In this document: positions 16,896-24,876 of the stretch, one piece after another
Numbering within the stretch: position 1 is the first letter of the stretch
Layout: each line of letters begins with the position of its first letter
From: Proteus alimentorum
GTDB taxonomy: Bacteria > Pseudomonadota > Gammaproteobacteria > Enterobacterales > Enterobacteriaceae
Direction of reading: 5' to 3'
Length of the DNA stretch: 64,000 nucleotides
NCBI RefSeq assembly: GCF_002607735.1
Contig: NZ_NBVR01000036.1
Coordinates: forward strand, 62,001-126,000
Program-made: the position numbers and the translations under genes
The notes under the pieces: model-generated
What the model saw: only the letters and a program-made list of their open reading frames with translations
Database searches by the model: none
Told to the model about the DNA's origin: nothing

Positions 16896-18536
16896 GTGGC
16901 AATTCATCCAAGAGCAGGGCAGCATACTCGTCAAAGTGATTTGATTAATGTGGCGCAATTAACGTCTCAATATTATTCACTTAAACCACAAGCTAGCAAT
17001 AACGCTCATCGTGTGAAATTTGGTACATCTGGTCATCGCGGAAGTGCAAATCGCCATAGCTTTAATGAAGCACATATTTTGGCAATTGCACAAGCTATTG
17101 CTGAAGTACGTGCTAATAATGGAGTAACAGGACCATGTTACGTGGGTAAAGATACCCATGGACTGTCAGAGCCTGCATTTATTTCTGTTTTAGAAGTACT
17201 TGCTGCCAATAAAGTTAAAGTGATTATTCAAGAAAATAATGGCTATACACCAACACCGGCAGTCTCTTTTTCTATTTTGACATACAACGAAGCACATCAA
17301 GATATTGCTGATGGTATCGTGATCACACCATCTCATAATCCACCTGAAGATGGCGGTATTAAATATAATCCATCAAATGGTGGACCTGCTGATACTGATT
17401 TAACTTCAGTTATTGAAAAACGTGCCAATGAACTGCTTGAAAATAATTTAGCAGGGCTCAAACGTCTTTCTTATGATGAAGCATTAGCAAGTGGTTATAT
17501 CCAAGCACAAGACTTAATTATGCCTTATGTCAAAGCGTTAGGTGACGTTGTTGATATGGAAGCAATTAAGAAAGCGGGCTTAAAATTGGGTGTTGACCCA
17601 TTAGGTGGTTCTGGTATTGAGTACTGGAAACGCATTGGTGAGTATTATGGTCTTGATCTTGAATTAGTTAACGATCAAGTTGATCAGACATTCCGTTTTA
17701 TGACACTTGATCACGATGGTGTTATTCGTATGGACTGCTCATCACCATGGGCAATGGAAGGCTTATTACAACTACGTGATAAATTTGATTTAGCCTTTGC
17801 TAACGATCCTGATTACGATCGCCATGGTATTGTGACACCGTCTGGTTTAATGAACCCAAACCACTATTTAGCGGCTGCGATTAACTATCTTTTCCGTCAT
17901 CGTCCACAATGGGCGAAAGATGTAAAAGTGGGTAAAACACTGGTTTCAAGTGCAATGATTGACCGTGTTGTAGCAGATTTAGGTCGTGAGCTGGTTGAAG
18001 TGCCTGTCGGTTTTAAATGGTTTGTTCAAGGCTTATTTAGTGGTGAGTTTGGCTTTGGTGGTGAAGAGAGTGCAGGTGCTTCTTTCTTACGCTTTAATGG
18101 TAAACCATGGTCAACTGATAAAGACGGTATCATTTTATGTCTGTTGGCTGCGGAAATGAAAGCAGTAACAGGTAAAGATCCGCAAGAGCATTACAACGAA
18201 TTAGCACAACGCTTTGGCTCACCAAGTTATAACCGTATTCAAGCATCAGCAACTCATGAACAAAAAGCGTTGTTATCACGTTTATCACCAGAAATGGTGA
18301 CTGCAAGCACCTTAGCGGGTGATCCCATTACTGCACGTTTAACACATGCATCAGGCAATGGCGCATCTATTGGTGGCTTAAAAGTGATGACCGATTACGG
18401 TTGGTTTGCGGCTCGTCCTTCTGGTACTGAAGAAGCCTACAAGATTTACTGTGAAAGCTTCCGTGGCCCCGAGCATCGTGAATTAATTGAAAAAGAAGCC
18501 ATTGAAATAGTAAATAATGTTTTTGCTAACAAATAA
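16896..18536 (+). CDS. pgm: Phosphoglucomutase
   Basis: 546 residues from a GTG at 16896 with AGGAG seven nucleotides upstream; this aligns with the E. coli start, so an upstream extension to 16866 is unlikely. It interconverts glucose-1-phosphate and glucose-6-phosphate. Motifs: substrate loop [10 protein letters not shown], phosphoserine loop [15 protein letters not shown], metal loop NDPDYDRHG, sugar-binding [10 protein letters not shown] and phosphate-binding RPSGTE. Followed by a strong terminator. Confidence 0.97.
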   Translation: MAIHPRAGQHTRQSDLINVAQLTSQYYSLKPQASNNAHRVKFGTSGHRGSANRHSFNEAHILAIAQAIAEVRANNGVTGPCYVGKDTHGLSEPAFISVLEVLAANKVKVIIQENNGYTPTPAVSFSILTYNEAHQDIADGIVITPSHNPPEDGGIKYNPSNGGPADTDLTSVIEKRANELLENNLAGLKRLSYDEALASGYIQAQDLIMPYVKALGDVVDMEAIKKAGLKLGVDPLGGSGIEYWKRIGEYYGLDLELVNDQVDQTFRFMTLDHDGVIRMDCSSPWAMEGLLQLRDKFDLAFANDPDYDRHGIVTPSGLMNPNHYLAAAINYLFRHRPQWAKDVKVGKTLVSSAMIDRVVADLGRELVEVPVGFKWFVQGLFSGEFGFGGEESAGASFLRFNGKPWSTDKDGIILCLLAAEMKAVTGKDPQEHYNELAQRFGSPSYNRIQASATHEQKALLSRLSPEMVTASTLAGDPITARLTHASGNGASIGGLKVMTDYGWFAARPSGTEEAYKIYCESFRGPEHRELIEKEAIEIVNNVFANK

Positions 18537-18563
18537 GTTAGTGCAATAAACTATTTATATAGA

Positions 18564-18598
18564 ATACACTCTACTTAAAAGTAGAGTGTATTTTTTTA
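18564..18598 (+). terminator. pgm terminator
   Basis: ATACACTCTAC / GTAGAGTGTAT stem followed by T7. Confidence 0.92.
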
Positions 18599-18682
18599 AT
18601 TATTGAATATTTTTAGATCACAGCATTGATATCCATCATTGAGGTTGATTTAGAATTAAAAATAAATTGGATAATCAATACA

Positions 18683-19165
18683 ATGCAAAATAATTTTGTT
18701 TTACGAAGTGTACGTTACATGCTGGATCTAAGTGATGCGCATGTTGTTGAAATCATGAAACTGGCTGATTTCACAGTCACAAAAGAGTTAGTCAATAGTT
18801 GGCTGAAAAAAGACGATGAGCCTGAGTTTGTCGAGTGTGACGATAATGCGATGGGGCATTTTTTAAATGGCCTTATTTTTTATCGTCGAGGCAAAGATGA
18901 AAATTTTCCAGCACCTGAAGTTGAAAAGCGTATAACCAATAATATTATCTTAAAAAAATTGCGTGTCGCTTTTGAATTAAAAGATGTGGATATTCTAAAG
19001 ATTTATGAGCTTGCAGACTTCCGTGTTTCTAAACCAGAACTCAGTGCGGTATTCCGTAAGCCTGGACATAAAAACTACCGAAACTGTGGTGACCAGCTAG
19101 TAAGATATTTTCTTAAAGGATTAACCGAAACCCTACGCGGTAAAGGCAAAACGGTTAAGAAATAA
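18683..19165 (+). CDS. yehS: YehS-like DUF1456 protein
   Basis: 160 residues from the ATG at 18683, chosen by alignment with E. coli YehS (156); an upstream Met at 18626 would add 19 unaligned residues. Two DUF1456 repeats are visible: VLRSVRYMLDLSD ... FLNGLIFYRRGKDE and ILKKLRVAFELKD ... YFLKGLTETLRGK, each with a DHKNF-like segment in the second half. Function is unknown. In E. coli yehS ends the yehI-yehS block; here it is about 2.5 kb from the yeh cluster. Confidence 0.88.
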   Translation: MQNNFVLRSVRYMLDLSDAHVVEIMKLADFTVTKELVNSWLKKDDEPEFVECDDNAMGHFLNGLIFYRRGKDENFPAPEVEKRITNNIILKKLRVAFELKDVDILKIYELADFRVSKPELSAVFRKPGHKNYRNCGDQLVRYFLKGLTETLRGKGKTVKK

Positions 19166-19189
19166 ATAGATAGATCTTAATTAAAATTA

Positions 19190-19217
19190 TTTCCCTCTTT
19201 GATAGAGGGATTTTTTT
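19190..19217 (+). terminator. Terminator after the yehS-like gene
   Basis: TCCCTCT-TTGAT-AGAGGGA followed by T7. Confidence 0.9.
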
Positions 19218-19256
19218 CAAAAAAATTCTTTGTAGTATGAGAACTCGTATTTAATC

Positions 19257-19285
19257 TTGAATCTCCATGGTGTACATTGTACACT
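19257..19285 (+). promoter_or_regulatory. higBA promoter with autoregulatory palindrome
   Basis: -35 TTGAAT (19257-19262), a 17-bp spacer and -10 TACACT (19280-19285). The palindrome GTGTACATTGTACAC (19270-19284) overlaps the -10 box, so antitoxin binding would block polymerase. Confidence 0.72.
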
Positions 19286-19314
19286 TATTAATGACGAATT
19301 AGAAAGGGAACTTA

Positions 19315-19647
19315 ATGAGTCATGCTATAGAATTTATTGAAACCTCAATGTTTACCCAGCAAATCAAACTATTGACTACCGATGAAGAAATTAGAGCATT
19401 TCAAAATGAACTTATTGGTACGCCTGATAAAGGCGATATAATCCAAGGAACAGGTGGATTACGCAAAATAAGAATGGCGGTAGGTAATAAAGGTAAAAGT
19501 GGGAGTACTAGGGTTATTTATTTTTTAGCAACTAAAGAAGTTATTTATTTAGTTATGGCCTATCCAAAAATAATAAAAATGAGTTTAACTAATTCAGAAA
19601 AGATTGAGTTAAAAAAACTAACAAAGCGACTTAAAGGCGAAATGTGA
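19315..19647 (+). CDS. HigB/RelE-type toxin
   Basis: 110 residues. The central segment KGDIIQGTGGLRKIRMA, then SGSTRVIYFLATKEVIYLVMAYPK, is typical of the RelE/HigB2 mRNA-interferase fold (compare Vibrio HigB2, with DVIQGTGGLRKIRVA). Basic residues in these strands usually form the RNA-cleaving site. Toxin precedes antitoxin with a one-base gap, the higBA order. The family call is confident; ribosome-dependent mRNA cleavage is inferred from family. Confidence 0.88.
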   Translation: MSHAIEFIETSMFTQQIKLLTTDEEIRAFQNELIGTPDKGDIIQGTGGLRKIRMAVGNKGKSGSTRVIYFLATKEVIYLVMAYPKIIKMSLTNSEKIELKKLTKRLKGEM

Positions 19648-19648
19648 T

Positions 19649-19933
19649 ATGAGTTTCTTCAATGATTTAAAAGCCTCTTTAGAAGAAGCCGTAGAAATTA
19701 AAAATGGCGATAAAAAGGCATCAAAGGTGACTCGTTTTGAAGTTACTGATGTAAAAGCGATTAGAGAGCAACTTAACGTTTCACAAAGTGAATTTGCACA
19801 TGCGTTAGGAACAAGTGTAGATACTGTCAAAAGTTGGGAATTGAAAAGACGTAATCCGACAGGCCTTACAGCGAAAGTGCTTATTGCAATTCATAAAAAC
19901 CCTAATTTATTTAAAGAATTAGCTAATATCTAA
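19649..19933 (+). CDS. HigA/NadS-type antitoxin, HTH Xre family
   Basis: 94 residues. The helix-turn-helix runs from about residue 38 (VKAIREQLNVSQSEFAHALG, then TSVDTVKSWELKRRNPTG). The N-terminal segment (FNDLKASLEEAVEIKNGDKK) is probably the toxin-wrapping part, as in HigA2/NadS antitoxins. It begins one base after the toxin stop and probably represses the palindromic operator at 19270-19284. Confidence 0.88.
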   Translation: MSFFNDLKASLEEAVEIKNGDKKASKVTRFEVTDVKAIREQLNVSQSEFAHALGTSVDTVKSWELKRRNPTGLTAKVLIAIHKNPNLFKELANI

Positions 19934-19949
19934 TTCCACTAACTTTTTC

Positions 19950-19984
19950 GTTTACTGCTAACCTTATCTTGTTTAGCAGTAAAC
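19950..19984 (+). terminator. Hairpin after higBA
   Basis: Perfect 12-bp stem GTTTACTGCTAA / TTAGCAGTAAAC with an 11-nt loop. There is no T-tract, so termination is uncertain. In the remaining gene-free 19985-20257 the only structure seen is a repeated GTAAAATTTCA at 20210 and 20230. Confidence 0.55.
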
Positions 19985-20257
19985 CTCATTCTTGAATATC
20001 TCATATCTCCTCACTGATTTGATTTTCTTCCTTTTTGATAATGTAGAGCAAAGATTATTTATTGCGAACTTAATTAAGTAAAAATACCGATCTTATTTTG
20101 TTAATAATTATGACATTTATGTTTCATTTTTGTTTTTATTCTGAAATTTAATTACATATCAAGCAAAATAAAGGTGATTTTTCGCACAAATTAAGTGGTC
20201 TGATCAGTAGTAAAATTTCATCAAATGAGGTAAAATTTCAGTCATCAAATTAATCTC

Positions 20258-20384
20258 TATACTCTAAGTCATTCGAGTTGCAGGTAGGCGGCAAGCAAAG
20301 ATATCCTGATGAGCATACTCATGTATGTGATTCGGATAGCTGAGCGTAGCCAACACCCCTGCAACTTAAAGGATGACGAGTATA
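20258..20384 (+). repeat. ERIC (IRU) repeat element
   Basis: 127 bp, the canonical ERIC length. It starts TATACTC, contains GAGTTGCAGGTAGGCGGCAA and ends GACGAGTATA. It is in the opposite orientation to the copy at 5342-5471. It ends 14 bp before the ybfA start codon, so it forms most of the ybfA leader. Confidence 0.88.
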
Positions 20385-20398
20385 TACAGGAGAGCACT

Positions 20399-20605
20399 AT
20401 GCCAGCTTATAACGAATATACAAAAAAACATGTTTTAGCCCGTCGTACTGGTGCTGTAGCGCTAGGTGTTGTGGCATTTCCTGTTATGATTTTTCATCCT
20501 AAACGCGCACAATTTTACAGCTATATACACCGTGTATGGTCTAAAACAAGTGATAAACCCGTTTGGCTGGCAAAATCAGAAGTGGCACTAAATAGCCACA
20601 AATAA
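20399..20605 (+). CDS. ybfA: YbfA, small membrane-associated protein
   Basis: 68 residues from the ATG at 20399, with AGGAG upstream. The frame extends into the ERIC element back to 20309, but that extension is repeat sequence, not gene. ARRTGAVALGVVAFPVMIF is one hydrophobic segment, followed by the conserved YSYIHRVWSKTSDKPVWL shared with E. coli YbfA (also 68 residues). Function is unknown. In E. coli it lies between kdp and rhsC. Confidence 0.9.
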   Translation: MPAYNEYTKKHVLARRTGAVALGVVAFPVMIFHPKRAQFYSYIHRVWSKTSDKPVWLAKSEVALNSHK

Positions 20606-20616
20606 CAGAATATTAA

Positions 20617-20649
20617 GATAACGCCTGCAAAAGTAGGCGTTATTTTTAT
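20617..20649 (+). terminator. ybfA terminator
   Basis: ATAACGCCT / AGGCGTTAT stem followed by a T-rich tract. Confidence 0.88.
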
Positions 20650-20827
20650 CCCTCTTTAAGCACTTTCCCGGTGCTACCTGCTTGTTTTTTCTTATCTGCA
20701 AATAATCTTCAATTTTTACGTTACAATAAACAGTAATGAGTCATTTAAACGAAGGCGATTAATCTATTGCTATTTATCTTATTGTTAGATAAATAGTGGC
20801 ATTCGTGATAACAGGGAAATAAATGAA

Positions 20828-21571
20828 ATGAAGAATACTGATCTGGAATTAGTGATTAATGAGAAGTTAAGCATTGAGAACTTTCAAGATTATGCACCTA
20901 ATGGACTTCAAGTCGAAGGACGCCCTCATATTCAAAAAATAGTAACGGGTGTAACGGCAAGCCAAGCATTACTTGATGAAGCTGTGCGATTAAACGCTGA
21001 TGCAATTTTAGTACACCATGGTTACTTTTGGAAAAATGAGCCCGTTGTTATTCGCTCAATGAAACGTAACCGCTTAAAAACATTACTTTGTAATGACATT
21101 AATCTTTTTGGTTATCACTTGCCATTAGATGCTCACCCAATCTTAGGTAACAATGCTCAGTTAGCGTTAAAAATGGGCGTTAAAGTTGAAGGTGAAATAT
21201 TACCGTTAGTGCCTAAAGGTGTGTTTGATTTACCTTTAACGCCTTTTGAATTAAAAGCACGGTTAGAAAAAGCATTACAACGCAATGTATTACATTGTGG
21301 TGATAATGCACCAGAAACTATTCGTAATATTGCTTGGTGTACGGGCGGCGGACAGGGTTTTATTCAAGATGCAGCAGAGCAGGGTGTGGATGCCTTTGTG
21401 ACAGGTGAAGTTTCGGAACAAACTATTCATATCGCAAGAGAAATGGGCGTTCACTTTTTTGCAGCGGGACACCATGCGACAGAGCGTTATGGTATTAAAG
21501 CATTAGGTGAATGGCTTGCTCAAACACATCACTTCGATGTGACGTTTGTTGATATTGATAATCCAGCATAA
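20828..21571 (+). CDS. ybgI: NIF3-family dinuclear metal protein YbgI
   Basis: 247 residues, close to E. coli YbgI throughout. Metal-binding residues are visible in VHHGYFWK and FAAGHHATERYG, with conserved DYAPNGLQVEG and GEVSEQT segments. The family forms toroidal hexamers with a dinuclear metal site and is named GTP cyclohydrolase 1 type 2-like, though the reaction in bacteria is unsettled. The neighbouring ybgJKL genes of E. coli are absent; the next gene belongs to the yeh cluster, so a synteny break lies at about 21575. Confidence 0.94.
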   Translation: MKNTDLELVINEKLSIENFQDYAPNGLQVEGRPHIQKIVTGVTASQALLDEAVRLNADAILVHHGYFWKNEPVVIRSMKRNRLKTLLCNDINLFGYHLPLDAHPILGNNAQLALKMGVKVEGEILPLVPKGVFDLPLTPFELKARLEKALQRNVLHCGDNAPETIRNIAWCTGGGQGFIQDAAEQGVDAFVTGEVSEQTIHIAREMGVHFFAAGHHATERYGIKALGEWLAQTHHFDVTFVDIDNPA

Positions 21572-21592
21572 GCCTATTTATTCTTATCTTAT

Positions 21593-21628
21593 AAGCTATC
21601 TCACTAATTAAAGAGAGATAGCTTTTTA
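21593..21628. terminator. Terminator between ybgI and the SWIM-protein gene
   Basis: AAGCTATCTC / GAGATAGCTT stem with T5 on the plus strand. It lies between convergent genes and may serve ybgI mainly. Confidence 0.75.
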
Positions 21629-21649
21629 CTTATTACTACTTCTTATTTA

Positions 21650-23722
21650 TTACTCATTAAGTTGGATGGGTAATGGACTTTGTAATTGTTGCAGATTATC
21701 GCATAGCCAAATTAACTGTAATAAAGCTTGTGGATCTCGTGTCGTTAATGCCAAATAACGCACTAATTGGTTGGCAATTAATGTCATTCCTAAATCATCT
21801 GCAGTATGCTTGCTTATTTCTAACTGCTCTTTTTGCATTTCAGAAAGTAATTCTCTTCCTGTACATGCTTGGGCTTCTAATACTGACAAAATAGGGCGGC
21901 AAAATTTTTGTGCTAACGTCGGTTCACTGTGATGCATTGCCGTTTGTTGCTTACGTTTAGCCATATATTCTTGAATACGGTTAATAAACTCTGATTGTTT
22001 TTTCTTACGTGGAAATTGGTCAAAATCGAGATAAAATAGTTCAATGCCTTTTGCCGTTTTAAGCCAGATAGTTGTTGGCAATAAATCCATATTTAAATCA
22101 CGTCGGACAGGCTGCACAGTGACTGCAACTATTTCTAATTCTCGCTTAGTGAGATAACGTAATTCTTCCAGATTATTTTGCATTGTCCCTTCCCAATAAA
22201 GACGTAAGAAGGCTGAATTATCATGATTATCTGAAATCTCCCAAATAACGCATTGCTCTATTTCATACCAAATTAATGGCTTATAGCTTTTGATATGTAA
22301 GACGAGAGGAGAAAGAAATCCTTCAGGTTGATTAGCAAAATAGTCCGGCAACGCTTGCCAATTGTTGATCCCTAATTCAGTTTGTAGATTTTGGTAATCC
22401 GTAATATCAAGAAAATCAGTTTGGTTTTGTGCAAAGCTTTCGCCAATCGTTGCTAGTTTTCCTTCATCAGAAATACGAGGCTCTTGTAATAAAAAAGGGC
22501 GACGCATTAATTTATCGGATGTTTGTTTCCATAACGATAAACTATTCCAAACACTATAACGATTAAACAGAGTATCAAGTTGATTAGGGCGTGCTTGTGT
22601 CGCTTGTAAGAGCTGTTTATCTTCTTTATCCCAAAAGGTAAAGGTTGCGCCTAATGCACCACTTTGTGCCGTCCACCAATTTGCACCAACAGGGATAAGA
22701 GAGAGGCTCACTTTTTTATCGTCATATTGACGACGTAGTTGCCCTCGTAACACTTTTAACTGCTCAGGTGTCGCATTGGATAATTGAAATAAGTAGGCTG
22801 AAATATGGGCCAACAAGCGCAAAACATTGCTTTCATCCATCGTGAAATGTCTTTCTGCCAACAGCTTAACTTGGGTGCTTAATGTCCGCAAATAGGATGC
22901 TAAACGAGGTAAACCTTCAGCTCGAGCCGACATATTCAATAAGTGCAACTGTGTGGCACTGCTTAAGCTGATATGTGATAGCCCTTGGCGCAATAAATCA
23001 TAAATAAATTGTTCAACCGTCGTAATTAACGCTGACTCTTCTTCATTGAGAGGACGTTTTGAAGATTGCACAATGATTAAATCTTCAGGCCAACCCCATG
23101 GCTGAGCATGTTGTTCAAATATTTTAGCCACAATAGCAAGGTGGAATGCTTTTTTCTGTGAGTCAGAAAAAGGCGATAACATGCCATCGTAACCACTACC
23201 TTGTAAGAAAATAACAGGCTCATCAACATCAGGGAGTTGAATTTTTAACTGTGTCCCAGTGTCTTCTAAATTAAATGTTGTCGTTTCCCATTGCTCAATT
23301 AATTTAATCGCCACTCGGCAGGCTGGTTTTCCTGCTTTTTTAATTAATGCTTCCGGATCAAGAGCAAATAGCGTGGGTAACAGAGGGGCAATTTCGACGG
23401 GTTCTGTAATGGTTTCTGATGATGTTTCACTACTCTTATCGTCATTTGAATTATCAGCACTATTATTGGCTTGTAGCCATAAAATGGCGGCTAAAATATG
23501 TTTACAACAACCAGATGCAGAGCAATCACAACTGGCTTGTTGGATCCCCGCTTCGTGTAAAACAACATTTTGTCCGTCACTACTGAACTGCCCTGTATTG
23601 GTATCAGTGAGAGAAACTTTTTCGTTATCAACATCTTTTCTTGCGCGTCTTAATAATCCTGCATTAGCAAATACAGTGAGCGCATCTTCATCGTAATGGA
23701 AGTAAACAGTTTGCCAACTCAT
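21650..23722 (-). CDS. yehQ: SWIM zinc-finger protein (YehQ-like)
   Basis: 690 residues from the ATG at 23722, whose first bases overlap the stop of the VWA gene (ATGA), indicating translational coupling. A SWIM zinc motif lies at residues 65-75 (CDCSASGCCKH: Cys65, Cys67, Cys73, His75). The rest is mostly helical with no enzyme motif that I recognise. SWIM domains bind nucleic acid or protein partners. It is the last gene of the MoxR-VWA-DUF5682 cluster and corresponds to E. coli yehQ. Its role is unknown. Confidence 0.88.
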   Translation of the reverse strand: MSWQTVYFHYDEDALTVFANAGLLRRARKDVDNEKVSLTDTNTGQFSSDGQNVVLHEAGIQQASCDCSASGCCKHILAAILWLQANNSADNSNDDKSSETSSETITEPVEIAPLLPTLFALDPEALIKKAGKPACRVAIKLIEQWETTTFNLEDTGTQLKIQLPDVDEPVIFLQGSGYDGMLSPFSDSQKKAFHLAIVAKIFEQHAQPWGWPEDLIIVQSSKRPLNEEESALITTVEQFIYDLLRQGLSHISLSSATQLHLLNMSARAEGLPRLASYLRTLSTQVKLLAERHFTMDESNVLRLLAHISAYLFQLSNATPEQLKVLRGQLRRQYDDKKVSLSLIPVGANWWTAQSGALGATFTFWDKEDKQLLQATQARPNQLDTLFNRYSVWNSLSLWKQTSDKLMRRPFLLQEPRISDEGKLATIGESFAQNQTDFLDITDYQNLQTELGINNWQALPDYFANQPEGFLSPLVLHIKSYKPLIWYEIEQCVIWEISDNHDNSAFLRLYWEGTMQNNLEELRYLTKRELEIVAVTVQPVRRDLNMDLLPTTIWLKTAKGIELFYLDFDQFPRKKKQSEFINRIQEYMAKRKQQTAMHHSEPTLAQKFCRPILSVLEAQACTGRELLSEMQKEQLEISKHTADDLGMTLIANQLVRYLALTTRDPQALLQLIWLCDNLQQLQSPLPIQLNE

Positions 23723-24876
23723 TGCATTACCTCTGCCAACCATTGTGCGAAATGTTCAGGTGTTAATGCTGCAACTTGCATGCCTCTGTCTGCGAGTTTT
23801 TGTGCAATAGCCGAGTCATAAACAGGTTGAGCTTCATCATCAAGTGCCGCAAGCCCTAATAATTTAACTTGTTGGCTATTAAGGCGCTGTGTGCAATCTA
23901 ATAAGCGGTTTAATGAGCCACCTTCTTCAAAGTCACTAATCAGTGAAATAACGGTACGTTTAGGATTTTTCACTAAGCTTTCACAGTATTGCATGGCTCT
24001 CGCAATATCAGTACCGCCTCCTAATTGTACAGTCATTAAAACTTCGACGGGATCGTCTGCTAAATGCGATAAATCGACAACTTGGGTATCAAAAACCACT
24101 AAAGAGACATTAACAGCAGGTAAAGAGGCTAAAATACTGGCGCAAACAGCTGCATACATAATTGAGCTAGACATTGACGCACTTTGGTCAACACAAAGAA
24201 TGACATCCCACGGAAAATGCTGTTGCATTCGTGAGTTAAAATAAGGTGTTTCAATCACTAAACGGCGGTTTTGAGTATCGTAGTGTTTTAAGTTTGCAGC
24301 GATGGTTGCGCGCCAATCAAAGTTGCGGCTATTTGGCACTAACGAGCGTCTAAAACGATTACGACGACCCGTCAGTGATTGGCGAAAGTTATTACGAATT
24401 TGACGTAAGATATCTTCGACAACTTGACGAATAATTGTTTTTACGGCATCCCGCGTTTCTTCACTCATTCGTCCACGTAAGCTTAATAATGTTTTAGCTA
24501 ACGCTTTTGTTGGCTCCATCGCTTTTAAGGTATTGGGATCTTTAAGAAAGCTACTGATTTGATAACGTTCAATAGCTTGTGATTGCATACGTTCAAATGT
24601 GCTATTAGGAAATAGTTTACGCGCTTGATTTAGCCAGTTCACCGCAGTAAGTTGCGATGCATCGAGTGATCCATGACGTCCTCGTTCTTGGCGAAGTCCT
24701 CGGCGTTGATATTCTCGGCGATAGAGAAAGTCGAGTGTGCGTTCAACTTTTAAATCATCAGCATTAAAAGTCGCTTGCCCAAGAGCATCATCAGCATATT
24801 GACCTAAAATTAGGCGCCAGCGTTTTGCTTGTTTTATTTTATCTTCTTCAGGCATATCGTCATTATGCTGACTCAT
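23719..24876 (-). CDS. yehP: VWA-domain protein with intact MIDAS (YehP-like)
   Basis: 385 residues. A basic, helical N-terminal half (about 1-215) is followed by a von Willebrand A domain. The metal-ion-dependent adhesion site is complete: DQSAS at 230-234, the Thr in GGGTD (289) and the Asp of ISDFEEGG (315). VWA proteins encoded beside MoxR ATPases are usually their adaptor partners. The gene overlaps the DUF5682 gene by 14 bp and the SWIM gene by 4 bp, so the three are translated together. Likely cytoplasmic, as no signal peptide is seen. Confidence 0.9.
   Translation of the reverse strand: MSQHNDDMPEEDKIKQAKRWRLILGQYADDALGQATFNADDLKVERTLDFLYRREYQRRGLRQERGRHGSLDASQLTAVNWLNQARKLFPNSTFERMQSQAIERYQISSFLKDPNTLKAMEPTKALAKTLLSLRGRMSEETRDAVKTIIRQVVEDILRQIRNNFRQSLTGRRNRFRRSLVPNSRNFDWRATIAANLKHYDTQNRRLVIETPYFNSRMQQHFPWDVILCVDQSASMSSSIMYAAVCASILASLPAVNVSLVVFDTQVVDLSHLADDPVEVLMTVQLGGGTDIARAMQYCESLVKNPKRTVISLISDFEEGGSLNRLLDCTQRLNSQQVKLLGLAALDDEAQPVYDSAIAQKLADRGMQVAALTPEHFAQWLAEVMQ

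Noticed and set aside
20309-20398. N-terminal extension of YbfA into the ERIC element
   Set aside because: The extension is ERIC repeat sequence; E. coli YbfA length and the Shine-Dalgarno support the ATG at 20399.
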